A DNA stretch of 64,000 nucleotides from Janthinobacterium sp. (GTDB lineage: Bacteria; Pseudomonadota; Gammaproteobacteria; Burkholderiales; Burkholderiaceae_D): NCBI RefSeq assembly GCF_009923995.1, contig NZ_RFSK01000006.1, positions 91,866-155,865 of the forward strand, read 5' to 3'. The translations under genes were made by a program, and so were the position numbers. Positions 46,088-56,670 of this stretch are shown piece after piece. The notes under the pieces are model-generated. The model was not told the DNA's origin and made no database searches. It saw only the letters and a list, made by a program, of their open reading frames with translations. Position 1 is the stretch's first letter. Each line of letters opens with the position of its first letter.

Positions 46088-47115
46088 ACCAGTACGCCTG
46101 CGACCACGCCATGTCTTCCGCGCGCATCACCGCGCACTTCCAGGGCATCTGGGTGCCCATGGTCACACCGTTTCGCAATGGCGAACTCGATCTCGCGGCG
46201 GCCCAGCAGCTGGCCAGCGAACTGGCCGCCAGCGGCATCGATGGCCTGGTGGTCTGCGGCACCACGGGCGAAGCGGCCATGCTGGACGCGCAGGAGCAAA
46301 CCCTGCTGCTCGACAGCGTGCTCGAAGCCGTCGGCCCCCGCTTCCCCGTCGTCATGGGCGTGGGCGGCAGCGATACGCGCCAGGTCACGGCCACGGTACA
46401 GCGCTACCACGACCACCCGCTGGCGGGCCTGCTGATCTCCGCGCCCGCCTATGTACGCCCGTCGCAGGAAGGCATCGTGCGCCACTTCCAGGCCATCGCC
46501 GCAGCCACCGACCAGTCCATCGTGCTGTACAACGTGCCGGCGCGCACAGGCGTGCAGATCACGCCAGCCACGGCCGCCCTGCTGGCGCGCGACTCGCATT
46601 TCGTCGCCATCAAGGAGGCGGGCGGTTCGCTGCAGCAGTTCGCCGAATTGCTGCTCGAGACGCGCCTGGACGTGCTGTGCGGCGACGATGCGCTGCTGCT
46701 GGCCAGCCTGTCGATGGGCGGCCACGGCGCCATGTCGGCCGCCGCCCAGGTGCGTCCCGACCTGTATGCGCAGCTGTACCACCTCGTCAGGCAGGGCCGC
46801 CACGGCGCCGCCGGCGCCCTGTTCAAGGCCATGCTGCCTGTCATCCGCCTGCTGTTCGCCGAACCCAATCCCGCGCCCGTCAAGGCGGCGCTGGCCATGC
46901 AGGGCAAGGTGCGCGAAGAGCTGCGCTTGCCAATGACGCCCATGTCGGCCGCAGGCCAGGCCGCGCTGGCCGACGCGCTGGAGCAGCTGATGGCGCTGCC
47001 CGTGTGGACGGCCGGCGACAAGGAAGAATCTCGCGAAGGCTGCCTGCTGCAGCTGGTGTCCGCCGCCAATATCATGCCAGCCGTGCGCCAAGATGATCAT
47101 CGCCATCACGGATGA
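46084..47115 (+). CDS. dapA: Dihydrodipicolinate synthase family protein
   Basis: A 343-residue class I aldolase-like protein. Key residues of DapA are visible: the Thr pair in CGTTGEA, Tyr and Arg in LYNVPARTG, and the Schiff-base Lys in VAIKEAGG. DapA joins pyruvate and aspartate semialdehyde in lysine synthesis. The product is about 40 residues longer than usual at the C-terminus (TAGDKEESREGCLLQLV and on). It is coupled upstream to a small hypothetical and overlaps the ParA-like gene downstream by 23 bp. It may be a paralogue rather than the main lysine enzyme. Confidence 0.82.
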   Translation: MNQYACDHAMSSARITAHFQGIWVPMVTPFRNGELDLAAAQQLASELAASGIDGLVVCGTTGEAAMLDAQEQTLLLDSVLEAVGPRFPVVMGVGGSDTRQVTATVQRYHDHPLAGLLISAPAYVRPSQEGIVRHFQAIAAATDQSIVLYNVPARTGVQITPATAALLARDSHFVAIKEAGGSLQQFAELLLETRLDVLCGDDALLLASLSMGGHGAMSAAAQVRPDLYAQLYHLVRQGRHGAAGALFKAMLPVIRLLFAEPNPAPVKAALAMQGKVREELRLPMTPMSAAGQAALADALEQLMALPVWTAGDKEESREGCLLQLVSAANIMPAVRQDDHRHHG

Positions 47116-47644
47116 TCGGGGAGGAGTGGAAAAATCCATCGTCGCCGGACGGCTGGCCGCCTCGCGCGCGCTGGCCGGACGCAAGGTGCTGCTGCTCGAC
47201 GCCGATCCGCGCCAGGCAGCCCTGGCACACGCCGGGAAGCTGCGTTCCGGCGCCATGCGTGGCAGCGTAACGGCGCCCAGCCTGATGGCCCGTGCCATCA
47301 GCGCCAAGGGCTTGCAGCCGGAACTGGAGCACCTGGTGCACTGCTATCACGACATCGTCATCGACAGCGAAGGCCGCGATTCCATGGGCAGCCGCTCGGC
47401 ACTGGGTGCCGCGCGCGTGCTGGTGGTGCCGCTGGACGGTACCGTGGACGCCGCCGCACGGACTGGCCTGGCGCGCCGCATCGCCCATGCGCGCAGCGTC
47501 AATCCTGCACTGCGCGTGCTGCTGGCGACAGATACGCAGGCGGCGGCCGCGCATGCCCTGGCGGCACGGATACCGGCCGCCCGCGTGGTCGGCCTGGAAC
47601 AGCTGTATTGCGCCGTTTTCGACAGCCATCACCGCGCGGCATAA
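47093..47644 (+). CDS. ParA/MinD-like protein with degenerate ATP-binding site
   Basis: A 183-residue protein with a ParA-type fold: MIIAITDDRGGVEKSIVAGRLA in two pieces at the N-terminus, KVLLLDADPRQ (Walker A') and HDIVIDSEGRDS (Walker B position). The deviant Walker A, usually KGGxGKTT, reads RGGVEKSI, so the signature Lys and a Gly are changed, while the second Lys is kept. It has no ParB partner nearby and overlaps the dapA-like gene. ATP binding is doubtful. The role is unknown. Confidence 0.7.
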   Translation: MIIAITDDRGGVEKSIVAGRLAASRALAGRKVLLLDADPRQAALAHAGKLRSGAMRGSVTAPSLMARAISAKGLQPELEHLVHCYHDIVIDSEGRDSMGSRSALGAARVLVVPLDGTVDAAARTGLARRIAHARSVNPALRVLLATDTQAAAAHALAARIPAARVVGLEQLYCAVFDSHHRAA

Positions 47645-47679
47645 GCACTCCGCCGGGTCCGGCCCCGTTCCCGGCACGC

Positions 47680-47705
47680 AAAAAAAGGCGGCGCATGCGC
47701 CGCCT
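47680..47705 (-). terminator. Terminator of the TorF-type porin gene
   Basis: Perfect 20-bp palindrome AGGCGGCGCATGCGCCGCCT followed on the minus strand by a T-run. It lies 13 bp after the porin stop. Confidence 0.85.
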
Positions 47706-47718
47706 CTTCCCCCATCAA

Positions 47719-48468
47719 TTAAAACGTCTTGCTGAGCGTCAGCTGCAGCGCCGTCTTGCCCATGAATTTGCCATTCACGGGTGAGGCATAGGCGGACTTG
47801 CCTGCGTTGGTGCCGATCACGGCCAGCGCACCCGTCACCATGCCGAAATCGCGCGTGACGCCTGCCTTCCAGTCCGTGTAGCCCGACGCGTCATTGTTTT
47901 TGACCTTCTGGTGGCCCGCGTGCAGGTTGCCGGTCCAGCCGTTGCCCAGGTCGATATTCGCGCCGATATCCAGGTAGCCGCTGTTCTTGCTGTTGACGAT
48001 GCCGAACAGGTTGGAGACGGCGTGCGAATACTTGACATAGGCGGGACCATACGACAGCTGGCCGTAGACTTCCTGCGTATCCGCGTCGGCCAGGCCGGCG
48101 ACATGCTTCAAGCCGTTGTCCGCATACACATACGCCAGCACGCCCACGTCATAGCCAACATCGCCGGTCAACTGGCCCCGCTTGCCCGCATACAGGTCCA
48201 CTTCCACGTCGCCGCTGCCGCCCGCGTCCTTGGTCCACTTGACGGTGGAGGCCCAGGCGCCCACATACAGGCCCGTCGGGTTGTTGACGTAATCAAAGCC
48301 GCCCTGCAGGGCCGGCTTCAAACGCGTCTGCGAGATGCCGCGGTAGCGGTAGTCGGACACGCCGGCCACATTAAAACTGACTTCGTTATCCGGCTTGGCC
48401 TCGTCCGCGTGGGCCAGGCTGCCCGTAAAGACGGTGGCGACGGCGAGTGCGAGTAGCATTTTATTCAT
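47719..48468 (-). CDS. TorF family putative porin
   Basis: A 249-residue outer-membrane beta-barrel protein. The start at 48468 (MNKMLLALAVATVFTG) gives a signal peptide ending at AHA-DE. The mature part begins SFNVAGVSDYRYRGISQT and has alternating strand patterns, ending in LTLSKTF with a C-terminal Phe, as needed for barrel assembly. The family (TIGR02001) has no clearly known solute. It stands alone with a strong terminator. Confidence 0.88.
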   Translation of the reverse strand: MNKMLLALAVATVFTGSLAHADEAKPDNEVSFNVAGVSDYRYRGISQTRLKPALQGGFDYVNNPTGLYVGAWASTVKWTKDAGGSGDVEVDLYAGKRGQLTGDVGYDVGVLAYVYADNGLKHVAGLADADTQEVYGQLSYGPAYVKYSHAVSNLFGIVNSKNSGYLDIGANIDLGNGWTGNLHAGHQKVKNNDASGYTDWKAGVTRDFGMVTGALAVIGTNAGKSAYASPVNGKFMGKTALQLTLSKTF

Positions 48469-48599
48469 GGTTTTTTCTTCTTCATGGGTGGTATGGGCCT
48501 TTGCCAACATGGCGCAGCTGGCCCGCCGCTGCAAAATTTTGGGTAAAGCATCCCCCTGGCGCGCGCGGCGCCTGTTTTCAAACAGGGGATTAACGGGTG

Positions 48600-49298
48600 T
48601 TAGAGCGGCAGCAACAGCCTGTAGCCGACGGCCGTTTCCGTCAGCAGGTACTGCGGCTGGGCCGGATCGGCTTCCAGCTTCTGGCGCAGATGGCCCATGT
48701 AGATGCGCAGATAATGGCCGTTCTCGCTGTTCGATGGCCCCCACACTTCGCGCAGCAGCTGCGGATTGGTGACCACCCTGCCCGCGTTTTTCACCAGTAC
48801 GGACAGCAAACGGAATTCCGTCGGCGTCATGTGCACCAGCTGCTTGTTGCGCGTCACCAGGCGGTCCTTCAGGTCGACGCGCACGTCGCCGAACTGCACC
48901 ACGCCATCATCGCTGGCGGCGGGCTGGCGCTGGCGGCGCAGGGTGGCACGCACGCGGGCCAGCAGTTCGCCCACGCCAAACGGCTTGGTCAGGTAATCGT
49001 CCGCGCCCGCATCGAGCGCACGGATCTTGTCTTCCTCGTCGACGCGCGCCGAGAGCACGATGATGGGCACGGCCGACCACTTGCGGATGTCGGTGATGAA
49101 ATCGATGCCGTCGCCATCGGGTAAGCCCAGGTCCAGCACGATCAGGTCGGGCCGGCGCGTGCCGGCATCGATCAGTCCCCGCTGCATGGTGGCCGACTCG
49201 AAAATCTGCCAGCCCTCGTCTTCCAGCGCGGAGCGCACGAAACGGCGGATTTGCGGTTCATCCTCGACCAGCAAGGCCGTGGCGGAAGGTTCGTTCAT
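48600..49298 (-). CDS. kdpE: Potassium-responsive response regulator KdpE
   Basis: A 232-residue OmpR-type regulator. The receiver domain has acidic residues near E12/D13, the phospho-acceptor Asp in LIVLDLGLPD (about residue 56) and Lys in DYLTKPF. The C-terminal winged helix includes MTPTEFRLLSVLVKN and YLRIYMGHLRQKLE. When phosphorylated by KdpD it turns on kdpFABC. The start overlaps the kdpD stop (ATGA). A candidate binding site lies at 56843-56859. Confidence 0.95.
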   Translation of the reverse strand: MNEPSATALLVEDEPQIRRFVRSALEDEGWQIFESATMQRGLIDAGTRRPDLIVLDLGLPDGDGIDFITDIRKWSAVPIIVLSARVDEEDKIRALDAGADDYLTKPFGVGELLARVRATLRRQRQPAASDDGVVQFGDVRVDLKDRLVTRNKQLVHMTPTEFRLLSVLVKNAGRVVTNPQLLREVWGPSNSENGHYLRIYMGHLRQKLEADPAQPQYLLTETAVGYRLLLPL

Positions 49299-52045
49299 GA
49301 TGGTTTTCCTGTTTCAAAATCGCTTGCGTCGTCCAGCTCCGCTTCCGGCAAGGCCGGCGGCGTACCCAGCGGCAAGGTAAATACCAGGGCCGCGCCCTGT
49401 CCCGGTGCTGGCGGCTGCGCGTGGATGGTGCCGCCATGCGCTTCCACAATGGCGCGGCAGATGGCCAGTCCCAGGCCCACGCCTGGTTTGTTCGATTCGC
49501 GCTCGCCGCGCGTGAATTTTTCAAAGATGGCTTCTTCGCGGCCCGGTGGCAGGCCGGGACCATCATCGGCCACCGTCACCTGCAGGAACTGGCCGTGCGT
49601 CCTGGCCCCGATGCTGATGGTGCTGCCCGGCGGCGTGTACTTGGCCGCGTTTTCCAGCAGGTTGCACAACACGCGCTCGACCAGCACGGCGTCATAGCGC
49701 ACCAGCGGCAAGTCCGGCGCCAGCTGCGTCTGTACTTTATGCTGCTGCAATTGCGGACCGCTGGCACGCAGCGCACTGCCCACCACTTCCTCCAGCGCCT
49801 GCCATTGCAGGTTCAGGCGCACATTGCCGCTCTCGATGCGCGCCATGTCCAGCAAGTTCGCCACCAGGGCGCTCATGCGCACGGTTTCGGACTGCAGCGA
49901 ACGGGCCATGTCCAGCTGCGCGGGCGACAAGGCGGGCCGCGACAAGGCCAGCGACTCGGCCAGGCCCACGAGAGACGTCAATGGCGTGCGCAAGTCATGC
50001 GACAGGGCTGCCAGCAGCGAATTGCGCAGCCGTTCCGACTCCATCTGCACCAGCGCACCCTGCGCCACCTCGATGTAATGCACGCGTTCGAGGGCGATGG
50101 CCGCCAGCGCGGCAAAGGTATCGAGGTGCTGGCGCTGTTCCGGCACCAGCAGCCAGCGTCCATGCTGCGGCGCCTGCAGCGGCAGCAGCGCCAGCACGCC
50201 CCGCGTGCGCATGGGCGCGATCAGCGGCAGATAGAAAGTCGGCGAGGCGGGCAAGGTGTCCGTGCCCGTGCCGGCTGCCTGCGCATGGTCGAAGGCCCAC
50301 TGGGCGATGCCCAAGTCCATCTCCAGCGGCGCCGTTCCGCCATTCGGGGCCTGCAACCGTCCCTCGTCATCGGGCAGCAGCAAGGTGGCGCGCGCGCGGA
50401 AGGCACGTTCAATGGCGCTTTTCGTGATGTCGAAAATCTGCTCCGTCTGCAGCACGCCGGACAATTCCCGCGAAAACTCGTACAGGGCGCGCGCGCGGGC
50501 TTCGCGGTGCGACGCCACGCGCGCCTGGAAGCGCAGGCCAGCCGTCAAATGCCCGGTAATCAAACCCACGGCCAGCATCACGCCAAACGTGATCACATAC
50601 TGGAAGTCGCCCACGGCAAAGGAAAAGCGCGGCGGCACAAAGATGAAATCGAAGCAGGCCACACCCACCAGGCTCGCCAGCGCCGCCGGCCCGCGCCCCA
50701 GGCGCACGGCCACCAGCACCACCGTCAGCAGGGACAGCATGGCGATATTGGCCAGGTCCAGGTAAGGCTGCAGCGGTACCGAGGCGAGCGCCGTGGCCAG
50801 GCTGGCGCCAGCTGCCAGGAGGTAGCGCCAGTGGCGCGAAGCCCGGCGCGGCGGCGGTGCCGCGTCGCCTGCCGCGCGCCGCGCGGGCGCATCGGCCGGC
50901 GGCAAGCCCACCTCGATCAGGTCGATATCGGGTGCCAGGCTGGCCATGCGCACAGCCGGCGGTGCCTTCCACAGGCGCACCAGCGCGCCGGCGCAGCCAC
51001 GCCCGACGATGACTTTCGAGATGTTCGCATTGCGCGCATAGTCGACCACGGCGGCGGCGATGTCGGCGGACGGATTGACGGCCGTGCGCGCACCCAGGTC
51101 CTGCGCCAGTTTCAGGGTTTTCAGGATGCGCTCGCGCTCGGTCGCGGGCAGGCGCTGCAAGCGCGGTGTTTCCACGTACAACGCATGCCATTCGGCGTTC
51201 AGCTGGCTGGCCAGGCGCGCCGTGCTGCGGATCACGTGTTCGCCCCCCGCGCGCGGCCCCACGCAAGCCAGCAGCGCGGCGCCCGTCTTCCAGACGGGAT
51301 TGATGGATTTCTCCACGCGATAGGCCTGCACGTCATCCTGCACCCGGTCCGCCGTGCGGCGCAAGGCCAGTTCGCGTAAGGCGATCAAATTCCCCTTGCG
51401 GAAAAAATGCTGCGACGCCCTCTCCGCCTGCTGCGCCTGATATACCTTGCCCTGCTTCAGGCGGCGCAGCAGTTCGTCGGCGGGAATATCGACCAGCACC
51501 ACTTCATCGGCGCGGTCGAACACCGTATCGGGCAAGGTTTCGGCCACGCGCACGCCCGTAATCCCGCCCACCACGTCGTTGAGGCTTTCCAGGTGCTGCA
51601 CGTTGACGGTCGAGAGCACGTCGATGCCCGCCGCCAGCAATTCCTCGACATCCTGCCAGCGCTTCGGATGGCGTGAACCGGCCACGTTCGAGTGCGCCAG
51701 TTCATCCATCAGTATCAGGGGCGGCGCGCGGCGCAGCGCTTCGTCCAGGTCGAACTCGAACAGCGTCTTGCCGCGGTACTCGATCGCCTTGAGGGGCAGC
51801 ACGGGCAAGCCTTCCAGCAGGGCTGCCGTATCCTGGCGCCCATGCGTCTCCACCACGCCCACCAGCAAAGCCTGGCCATCGGCCAGCAACTTGCGGGCGG
51901 CGGCCAGCATCGCGTAGGTCTTGCCCACGCCGGCCGAGGCGCCGAAATAAATGCGCAGCCTGCCGCGCGCGGCTTTCTTTTCCTGCGCCTGCACCTGCGC
52001 CAGCAGGGCATCAGGGTCGGGGCGTTGGCTGTCGTTGGGAAGCAT
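49295..52045 (-). CDS. kdpD: Sensor histidine kinase KdpD
   Basis: A 916-residue membrane kinase that senses potassium limitation and osmotic stress. The N-terminal KdpD domain contains Walker A GASAGVGKTYAM near residue 33. A USP-like domain follows (about 240-370). Four membrane segments lie near 410-500. A GAF-like region precedes the HisKA domain with the phospho-His in LSHDLRTPLTSL, and the ATPase has NLLENAAKYTPPG and DDGPGLPPG. It lies 58 bp after kdpC, so the regulators are in the kdp operon. Confidence 0.95.
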   Translation of the reverse strand: MLPNDSQRPDPDALLAQVQAQEKKAARGRLRIYFGASAGVGKTYAMLAAARKLLADGQALLVGVVETHGRQDTAALLEGLPVLPLKAIEYRGKTLFEFDLDEALRRAPPLILMDELAHSNVAGSRHPKRWQDVEELLAAGIDVLSTVNVQHLESLNDVVGGITGVRVAETLPDTVFDRADEVVLVDIPADELLRRLKQGKVYQAQQAERASQHFFRKGNLIALRELALRRTADRVQDDVQAYRVEKSINPVWKTGAALLACVGPRAGGEHVIRSTARLASQLNAEWHALYVETPRLQRLPATERERILKTLKLAQDLGARTAVNPSADIAAAVVDYARNANISKVIVGRGCAGALVRLWKAPPAVRMASLAPDIDLIEVGLPPADAPARRAAGDAAPPPRRASRHWRYLLAAGASLATALASVPLQPYLDLANIAMLSLLTVVLVAVRLGRGPAALASLVGVACFDFIFVPPRFSFAVGDFQYVITFGVMLAVGLITGHLTAGLRFQARVASHREARARALYEFSRELSGVLQTEQIFDITKSAIERAFRARATLLLPDDEGRLQAPNGGTAPLEMDLGIAQWAFDHAQAAGTGTDTLPASPTFYLPLIAPMRTRGVLALLPLQAPQHGRWLLVPEQRQHLDTFAALAAIALERVHYIEVAQGALVQMESERLRNSLLAALSHDLRTPLTSLVGLAESLALSRPALSPAQLDMARSLQSETVRMSALVANLLDMARIESGNVRLNLQWQALEEVVGSALRASGPQLQQHKVQTQLAPDLPLVRYDAVLVERVLCNLLENAAKYTPPGSTISIGARTHGQFLQVTVADDGPGLPPGREEAIFEKFTRGERESNKPGVGLGLAICRAIVEAHGGTIHAQPPAPGQGAALVFTLPLGTPPALPEAELDDASDFETGKPS

Positions 52046-52103
52046 GGATCTCTTTTAAGGTCAACATTGGGGGCAAAACCGGCGGCTTTGCCCCGACATC
52101 ATC

Positions 52104-52679
52104 TTACTTCTGCGCCGCATCGAGCGCCAGATTCAGTTCCAGCACATTCACGCGCGCTTCGCCGAAAAAGCCGATATATGCGGTTTTCTGTACCTTGGCG
52201 ATGGCATTTTCCACCTGCGCCAGCGGCATGGCGCGCACGCGGGCCACGCGCGGCGCCTGGTACAGGGCGCCTGCCAGGCTGATTTCCGGGTCCAGACCGC
52301 TGCCCGACGCCGTCACCAGATCGACGGGAATGGGGTTGCGGTTGCCCGGGTCGGCCGCCTGCAGGGCCGCGATGCGCGCCTTGACAGCGTCCACCAGGGC
52401 CGGATTCGTCGGCCCCAGGTTGGAACCGCCCGAACCGGCGCCATTATTGGCCATCGGCGCGGTGGCCGATGGGCGGCCCCAGAAGTACTTGGGCGAGGTG
52501 AAGGATTGGCCGATCAGCGTCGAGCCGACGGGCTTGCCAGCCCGCTCGACGATGCTGCCATTGGCTTCGTCATGGAAAGCCAGCTGGCCGATACCGGCCG
52601 TGGCAAACGGATAGACGACGCCGCAGATCACGGTCAGCGCGGCAAACAGGACCAGGGCGGGACGTACGATGGTGCTCAT
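52104..52679 (-). CDS. kdpC: Potassium-transporting ATPase subunit KdpC
   Basis: A 191-residue protein with one N-terminal membrane segment (PALVLFAALTVICGVVYPFA) and a periplasmic domain with SPKYFWGRPSAT and GSGLDPEISLAGALYQ. KdpC stabilises the KdpA/KdpB complex and helps nucleotide binding. It follows kdpB by 10 bp. Confidence 0.95.
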   Translation of the reverse strand: MSTIVRPALVLFAALTVICGVVYPFATAGIGQLAFHDEANGSIVERAGKPVGSTLIGQSFTSPKYFWGRPSATAPMANNGAGSGGSNLGPTNPALVDAVKARIAALQAADPGNRNPIPVDLVTASGSGLDPEISLAGALYQAPRVARVRAMPLAQVENAIAKVQKTAYIGFFGEARVNVLELNLALDAAQK

Positions 52680-52689
52680 GATGGTTCCT

Positions 52690-54768
52690 TTAGACGAGAT
52701 TGAGTGCGGACAGCAGCATGTCGATCAGCTTGATGCCGATGAAGGGCAGGATGATCCCGCCCACGCCATAGATCAGCAAGTTGCGGCGCAACAGCATGGC
52801 CGCGCCGATGGCCCGGTATTGCACGCCTTTCAAGGCCAGCGGAATCAGCACGACGATGATCAAGGCATTGAAGATCACGGCCGACATGATGGCCGAGGCG
52901 GGACTGGCCAGCTGCATGATGTCGAGCGCCTTCAGTTGCGGATAGGTGCCCACGAAGGCGGCCGGGATGATGGCGAAGTACTTGGCGATGTCGTTCGAGA
53001 TCGAGAACGTCGTCAGCGAACCGCGCGTCATCAGCATCTGCTTGCCGATTTCGACGATTTCCAGCAGCTTGGTGGGGTTCGAATCGAGGTCCACCATATT
53101 GCCCGCCTCCTTGGCCGCCTGCGTGCCCGAGTTCATCGCCACGGCCACGTCAGCCTGGGCCAGCGCCGGCGCGTCGTTGGTGCCGTCACCCGTCATCGCC
53201 ACCAGCCGGCCTTCGGACTGGTAGCTGCGGATGAGTTTCAGCTTGTCTTCCGGCGTCGCCTCGGCGAGGAAGTCGTCCACGCCCGCCTCGGCGGCGATGG
53301 CCGCCGCCGTCAGCTTGTTGTCGCCCGTGATCATGACGGTCTTGATGCCCATGCGGCGCAGTTCCGCAAAGCGTTCCTTGATGCCGCCCTTGACGATGTC
53401 CTTCAGCTCCACGGCGCCCATGACGCGGCCATCGTCGACCACCACCAGCGGCGTGCTGCCGCGGCGGGCGATATCGTCGACGGCGCGCGCCACGTCGTCC
53501 GGATACGGCTGGCCCAGCGCTTCCACGTATTTTTTCATGGAGTCGGCCGCGCCCTTGCGCAGCTGGCGCACCTGCTGTTCGCCGGGAATGTCCACGCCGC
53601 TCATGCGCGTCTGTGCCGTGAAGGGCACGAAGGTGGCGTGCAGGTTGCCCATCTCGCGCTCGCGGATATTGAACTTCTGCTTGGCCAGCACGACGATGCT
53701 GCGCCCTTCCGGCGTTTCATCGGCCAGGGAAGCCAGCTGCGCCGCGTCGGCCAGCTGCTGCTCCGTCACGCCGGGCGCCGGCACGAAGCTCGACGCCTGG
53801 CGGTTGCCCAGGGTGATGGTGCCGGTTTTATCGAGCAGCAGTACGTCGACGTCGCCGGCCGCCTCCACGGCGCGTCCCGACGTGGCGATCACGTTGGCCT
53901 GCATCATGCGGCTCATGCCGGCCACGCCGATGGCCGACAGCAGGCCGCCGATGGTGGTCGGAATCAGGCACACGAGCAGCGCGATCAGCACGGTGATGGT
54001 CACCGGCGTGCCACTGCCGGCCGCCGCCACGGAAAACAGCGAATACGGCAGCAGGGTCACGGTGACGATCAGGAAGACGATGGACAGGGCCACGAGCAGG
54101 ATCGTCAGGGCGATTTCATTCGGCGTCTTCTGGCGCTTGGCGCCTTCGACCATGGCGATCATGCGGTCGATGAAGGCTTCGCCCGGGTTGACGGAAACGC
54201 GCACCAGCAGCCAGTCCGACAGCACGCGGGTGCCGCCCGTCACGGCGGAAAAGTCGCCGCCCGACTCGCGGATGACTGGCGCCGATTCGCCCGTAATGGC
54301 GCTTTCATCGACGGAAGCCACGCCGGCCGTCACTTCGCCGTCGGCGGGAATCACGTCGCCCGCTTCGACCAGCACCGTCATGCCCTTGCGCAAATCGGTG
54401 GCCGGCGTGGGCAGCCAGGAGGTGCCGTACTTCGGCGTCTGCATTTTCTTTGCCATCACCGTCTGCTTCAAGGCGCGCAGGGAAGCCGCCTGCGCCTTGC
54501 TGCGGCCCTCGGCCAGCGCTTCGGCGAAATTCGCGAACAGCACGGTAAACCATAGCCAGACGGCGACGGCGACGATGAAGCCGAACGGCGCCTCGCCCTG
54601 GCCATTCAGGGCCTGGATGGCCAGCAGGGTCGTGATGATGCTGCCCACGTAGACGACGAACATCACGGGGCTGCGCCACTGCGTGCGGGGGTCGAGTTTT
54701 TTGAACGCATCGACGACGGCGGGGCCGATCAGTGCGGAATCGAACAAGGTCAGGCTTGTGCGTGACAT
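52690..54768 (-). CDS. kdpB: Potassium-transporting P-type ATPase subunit KdpB
   Basis: A 692-residue P-type ATPase that powers potassium uptake. The start [15 protein letters not shown] at 54768 is the family N-terminus. It has the actuator loop ITGESAP, the phosphorylation motif [13 protein letters not shown] near residue 311, and the hinge [19 protein letters not shown]. It lies one base after kdpA. Confidence 0.97.
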   Translation of the reverse strand: MSRTSLTLFDSALIGPAVVDAFKKLDPRTQWRSPVMFVVYVGSIITTLLAIQALNGQGEAPFGFIVAVAVWLWFTVLFANFAEALAEGRSKAQAASLRALKQTVMAKKMQTPKYGTSWLPTPATDLRKGMTVLVEAGDVIPADGEVTAGVASVDESAITGESAPVIRESGGDFSAVTGGTRVLSDWLLVRVSVNPGEAFIDRMIAMVEGAKRQKTPNEIALTILLVALSIVFLIVTVTLLPYSLFSVAAAGSGTPVTITVLIALLVCLIPTTIGGLLSAIGVAGMSRMMQANVIATSGRAVEAAGDVDVLLLDKTGTITLGNRQASSFVPAPGVTEQQLADAAQLASLADETPEGRSIVVLAKQKFNIREREMGNLHATFVPFTAQTRMSGVDIPGEQQVRQLRKGAADSMKKYVEALGQPYPDDVARAVDDIARRGSTPLVVVDDGRVMGAVELKDIVKGGIKERFAELRRMGIKTVMITGDNKLTAAAIAAEAGVDDFLAEATPEDKLKLIRSYQSEGRLVAMTGDGTNDAPALAQADVAVAMNSGTQAAKEAGNMVDLDSNPTKLLEIVEIGKQMLMTRGSLTTFSISNDIAKYFAIIPAAFVGTYPQLKALDIMQLASPASAIMSAVIFNALIIVVLIPLALKGVQYRAIGAAMLLRRNLLIYGVGGIILPFIGIKLIDMLLSALNLV

Positions 54769-54769
54769 T

Positions 54770-56581
54770 TTATTGGCCTCGGGTGAAAAGTTGCAGGTGT
54801 TCGACGATCGGGCCCAGGGCCAGCGCGGGAACGTAATTGAGCACGCCGACCAGCACGACAACACCGATCAGCAGGCCGATGAACATGGGGCCATGCGTGG
54901 GCATGGTGCCGGCATTGGCCGACAGGCGCTGCTTGCCCGCCAGCGAACCGGCCACCGCCAGCACGGGCACGATGACGGCGAAACGACCGAACCACATGGC
55001 GATCGCCAGCATCACGTTGTAGAACGGCGTGTTGGCGGACAGGCCGGCAAATGCGCTGCCGTTGTTGTTGGCGGCCGAGGTGAAGGCATACAGGATTTCA
55101 GAGAAACCATGCGCGCCCGGATTGGCCACGCCCACCGTTCCCGGCTCCACCATCACGGCGATCGCCGTACCCGTCAGCACCAGGGCCGGCGTCACCAGGA
55201 TGGCCAACGAGACCATCTTCATTTCATAGGCCTGGATTTTCTTGCCCAGGTATTCCGGCGTGCGGCCTATCATCAGGCCGGCGATGAAGACAGCCAGGAT
55301 GGCGAACATCAGCATGCCGTACAGGCCCGTGCCCACGCCGCCGAAGATCACTTCGCCGAACTGCATCAGCAGTAGCGGCACCATGCCGCCCAAGGGCATG
55401 TAGGAATCGTGCATGGAGTTGACGGCGCCACACGATGCCGCCGTCGTCACTGCCGCGAACAAGGTCGAGGAGCTGATGCCGAAGCGCGTTTCCTTGCCTT
55501 CCATATTGCCGCCCGCTTGCAGGCTGCTGGCCTGCTGGTCCACGCCCAACGCCTGCAGGGCAGGATTGGCTTGCTGCTCGGCGCTCATCACGCCCGCCGT
55601 CATGACGACAAAGATCAGCGTCATGGCGGCCAGCACGGCCCAGCCCTGGCGCATGTCGCCCGCCATGCTGCCAAAAGTGAAGCACAGGCCGGCGGGAATG
55701 AGGAAGATGGCCAGCATCTGCAGGAAGTTCGACAGCGCGGTGGGATTTTCATACGGGTGGGCGGAGTTGGCATTGAAGAAGCCGCCGCCATTCGTTCCCA
55801 GCAGCTTGATCGATTCCTGCGAGGCGACGGGGCCCATGGCGATGGTCTGCGTGGTTGCCACTTGCGCCTCCATCACGGGCTTGCCTGCCGCATCGAGCAC
55901 GGCTTGGCCATCGGCCGCGACCTTCGGCGTTTCATACGCCACCTGGTCGAGCAGGGTCACTTCCTTGTACGGCGAAAAATTCTGGATCATGCCTTCGCCC
56001 ATGAAGACCACAGACAGGGCCAGGGACAGCGGCAGCAGGATATACAGCGTGGAGCGCACCAGGTCGACCCAAAAGTTGCCGATCGATTTGCCCGAGCGCG
56101 AGGCAAAGCCGCGCACCAGCGCAAAGATCACGGCGATGCCGGTGGCGGCCGAGAAGAAATTCTGGCACGCCATGCCCAGCATCTGCGTCAGGTAGCTCAT
56201 GGTCTGTTCTCCGCCGTAGCCCTGCCAGTTGGTGTTGGCGACGAAGCTGATGGTGGTATTGAACGAGGAATCGGGGCTGACGGCGCCGAGTCCCTGTGGA
56301 TTCAAGGGCAAGAAGCCCTGCAGGCGCTGCAGGCCGTAGACAAAGAAGGCGCCCACGGTATTGAAGACGATCAGGGCAATCGCATAGCTTTTCCAGCCCA
56401 TGGCCTTGTCGGCGGGCAGGCCGGACCAGCGGTACAGCAGGTTTTCCAGCTTTTGCAGCCAGCCCAGCCCGCGCACGGGCGCATCGCCGGCCACCTTCGC
56501 CATGTACAGGCCCAGCGGGTAAGCGCCCGCCAGCAGCACGGCCAGGAAAGCGGCCAGCAGGAGTATCGATTGCGTCGTCAT
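54770..56581 (-). CDS. kdpA: Potassium-transporting ATPase channel subunit KdpA
   Basis: A 603-residue membrane protein with about ten segments and four selectivity-filter-like loops, for example [47 protein letters not shown] and [13 protein letters not shown]. It forms the potassium pathway. The start at 56581 ([15 protein letters not shown]) overlaps the kdpF stop by ATGA; the longer upstream frame covers kdpF and is not real. Confidence 0.97.
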   Translation of the reverse strand: MTTQSILLLAAFLAVLLAGAYPLGLYMAKVAGDAPVRGLGWLQKLENLLYRWSGLPADKAMGWKSYAIALIVFNTVGAFFVYGLQRLQGFLPLNPQGLGAVSPDSSFNTTISFVANTNWQGYGGEQTMSYLTQMLGMACQNFFSAATGIAVIFALVRGFASRSGKSIGNFWVDLVRSTLYILLPLSLALSVVFMGEGMIQNFSPYKEVTLLDQVAYETPKVAADGQAVLDAAGKPVMEAQVATTQTIAMGPVASQESIKLLGTNGGGFFNANSAHPYENPTALSNFLQMLAIFLIPAGLCFTFGSMAGDMRQGWAVLAAMTLIFVVMTAGVMSAEQQANPALQALGVDQQASSLQAGGNMEGKETRFGISSSTLFAAVTTAASCGAVNSMHDSYMPLGGMVPLLLMQFGEVIFGGVGTGLYGMLMFAILAVFIAGLMIGRTPEYLGKKIQAYEMKMVSLAILVTPALVLTGTAIAVMVEPGTVGVANPGAHGFSEILYAFTSAANNNGSAFAGLSANTPFYNVMLAIAMWFGRFAVIVPVLAVAGSLAGKQRLSANAGTMPTHGPMFIGLLIGVVVLVGVLNYVPALALGPIVEHLQLFTRGQ

Positions 56582-56670
56582 CACAGTTCCTCCGCCTTCA
56601 GCAGCGCCACCAGCAGGTACACGAGCAGGCCGGCCGAGACGACGGCGCCCAGCACATAAAAGGCATTCAT
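56581..56670 (-). CDS. kdpF: Potassium-transporting ATPase small subunit KdpF
   Basis: A 29-residue single-membrane-segment peptide (MNAFYVLGAVVSAGLLVYLL and on to LKAEEL), typical for KdpF, which stabilises the KdpABC complex in the membrane. The stop overlaps the kdpA start and the start overlaps the stop of a micro-ORF upstream. Confidence 0.92.
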   Translation of the reverse strand: MNAFYVLGAVVSAGLLVYLLVALLKAEEL

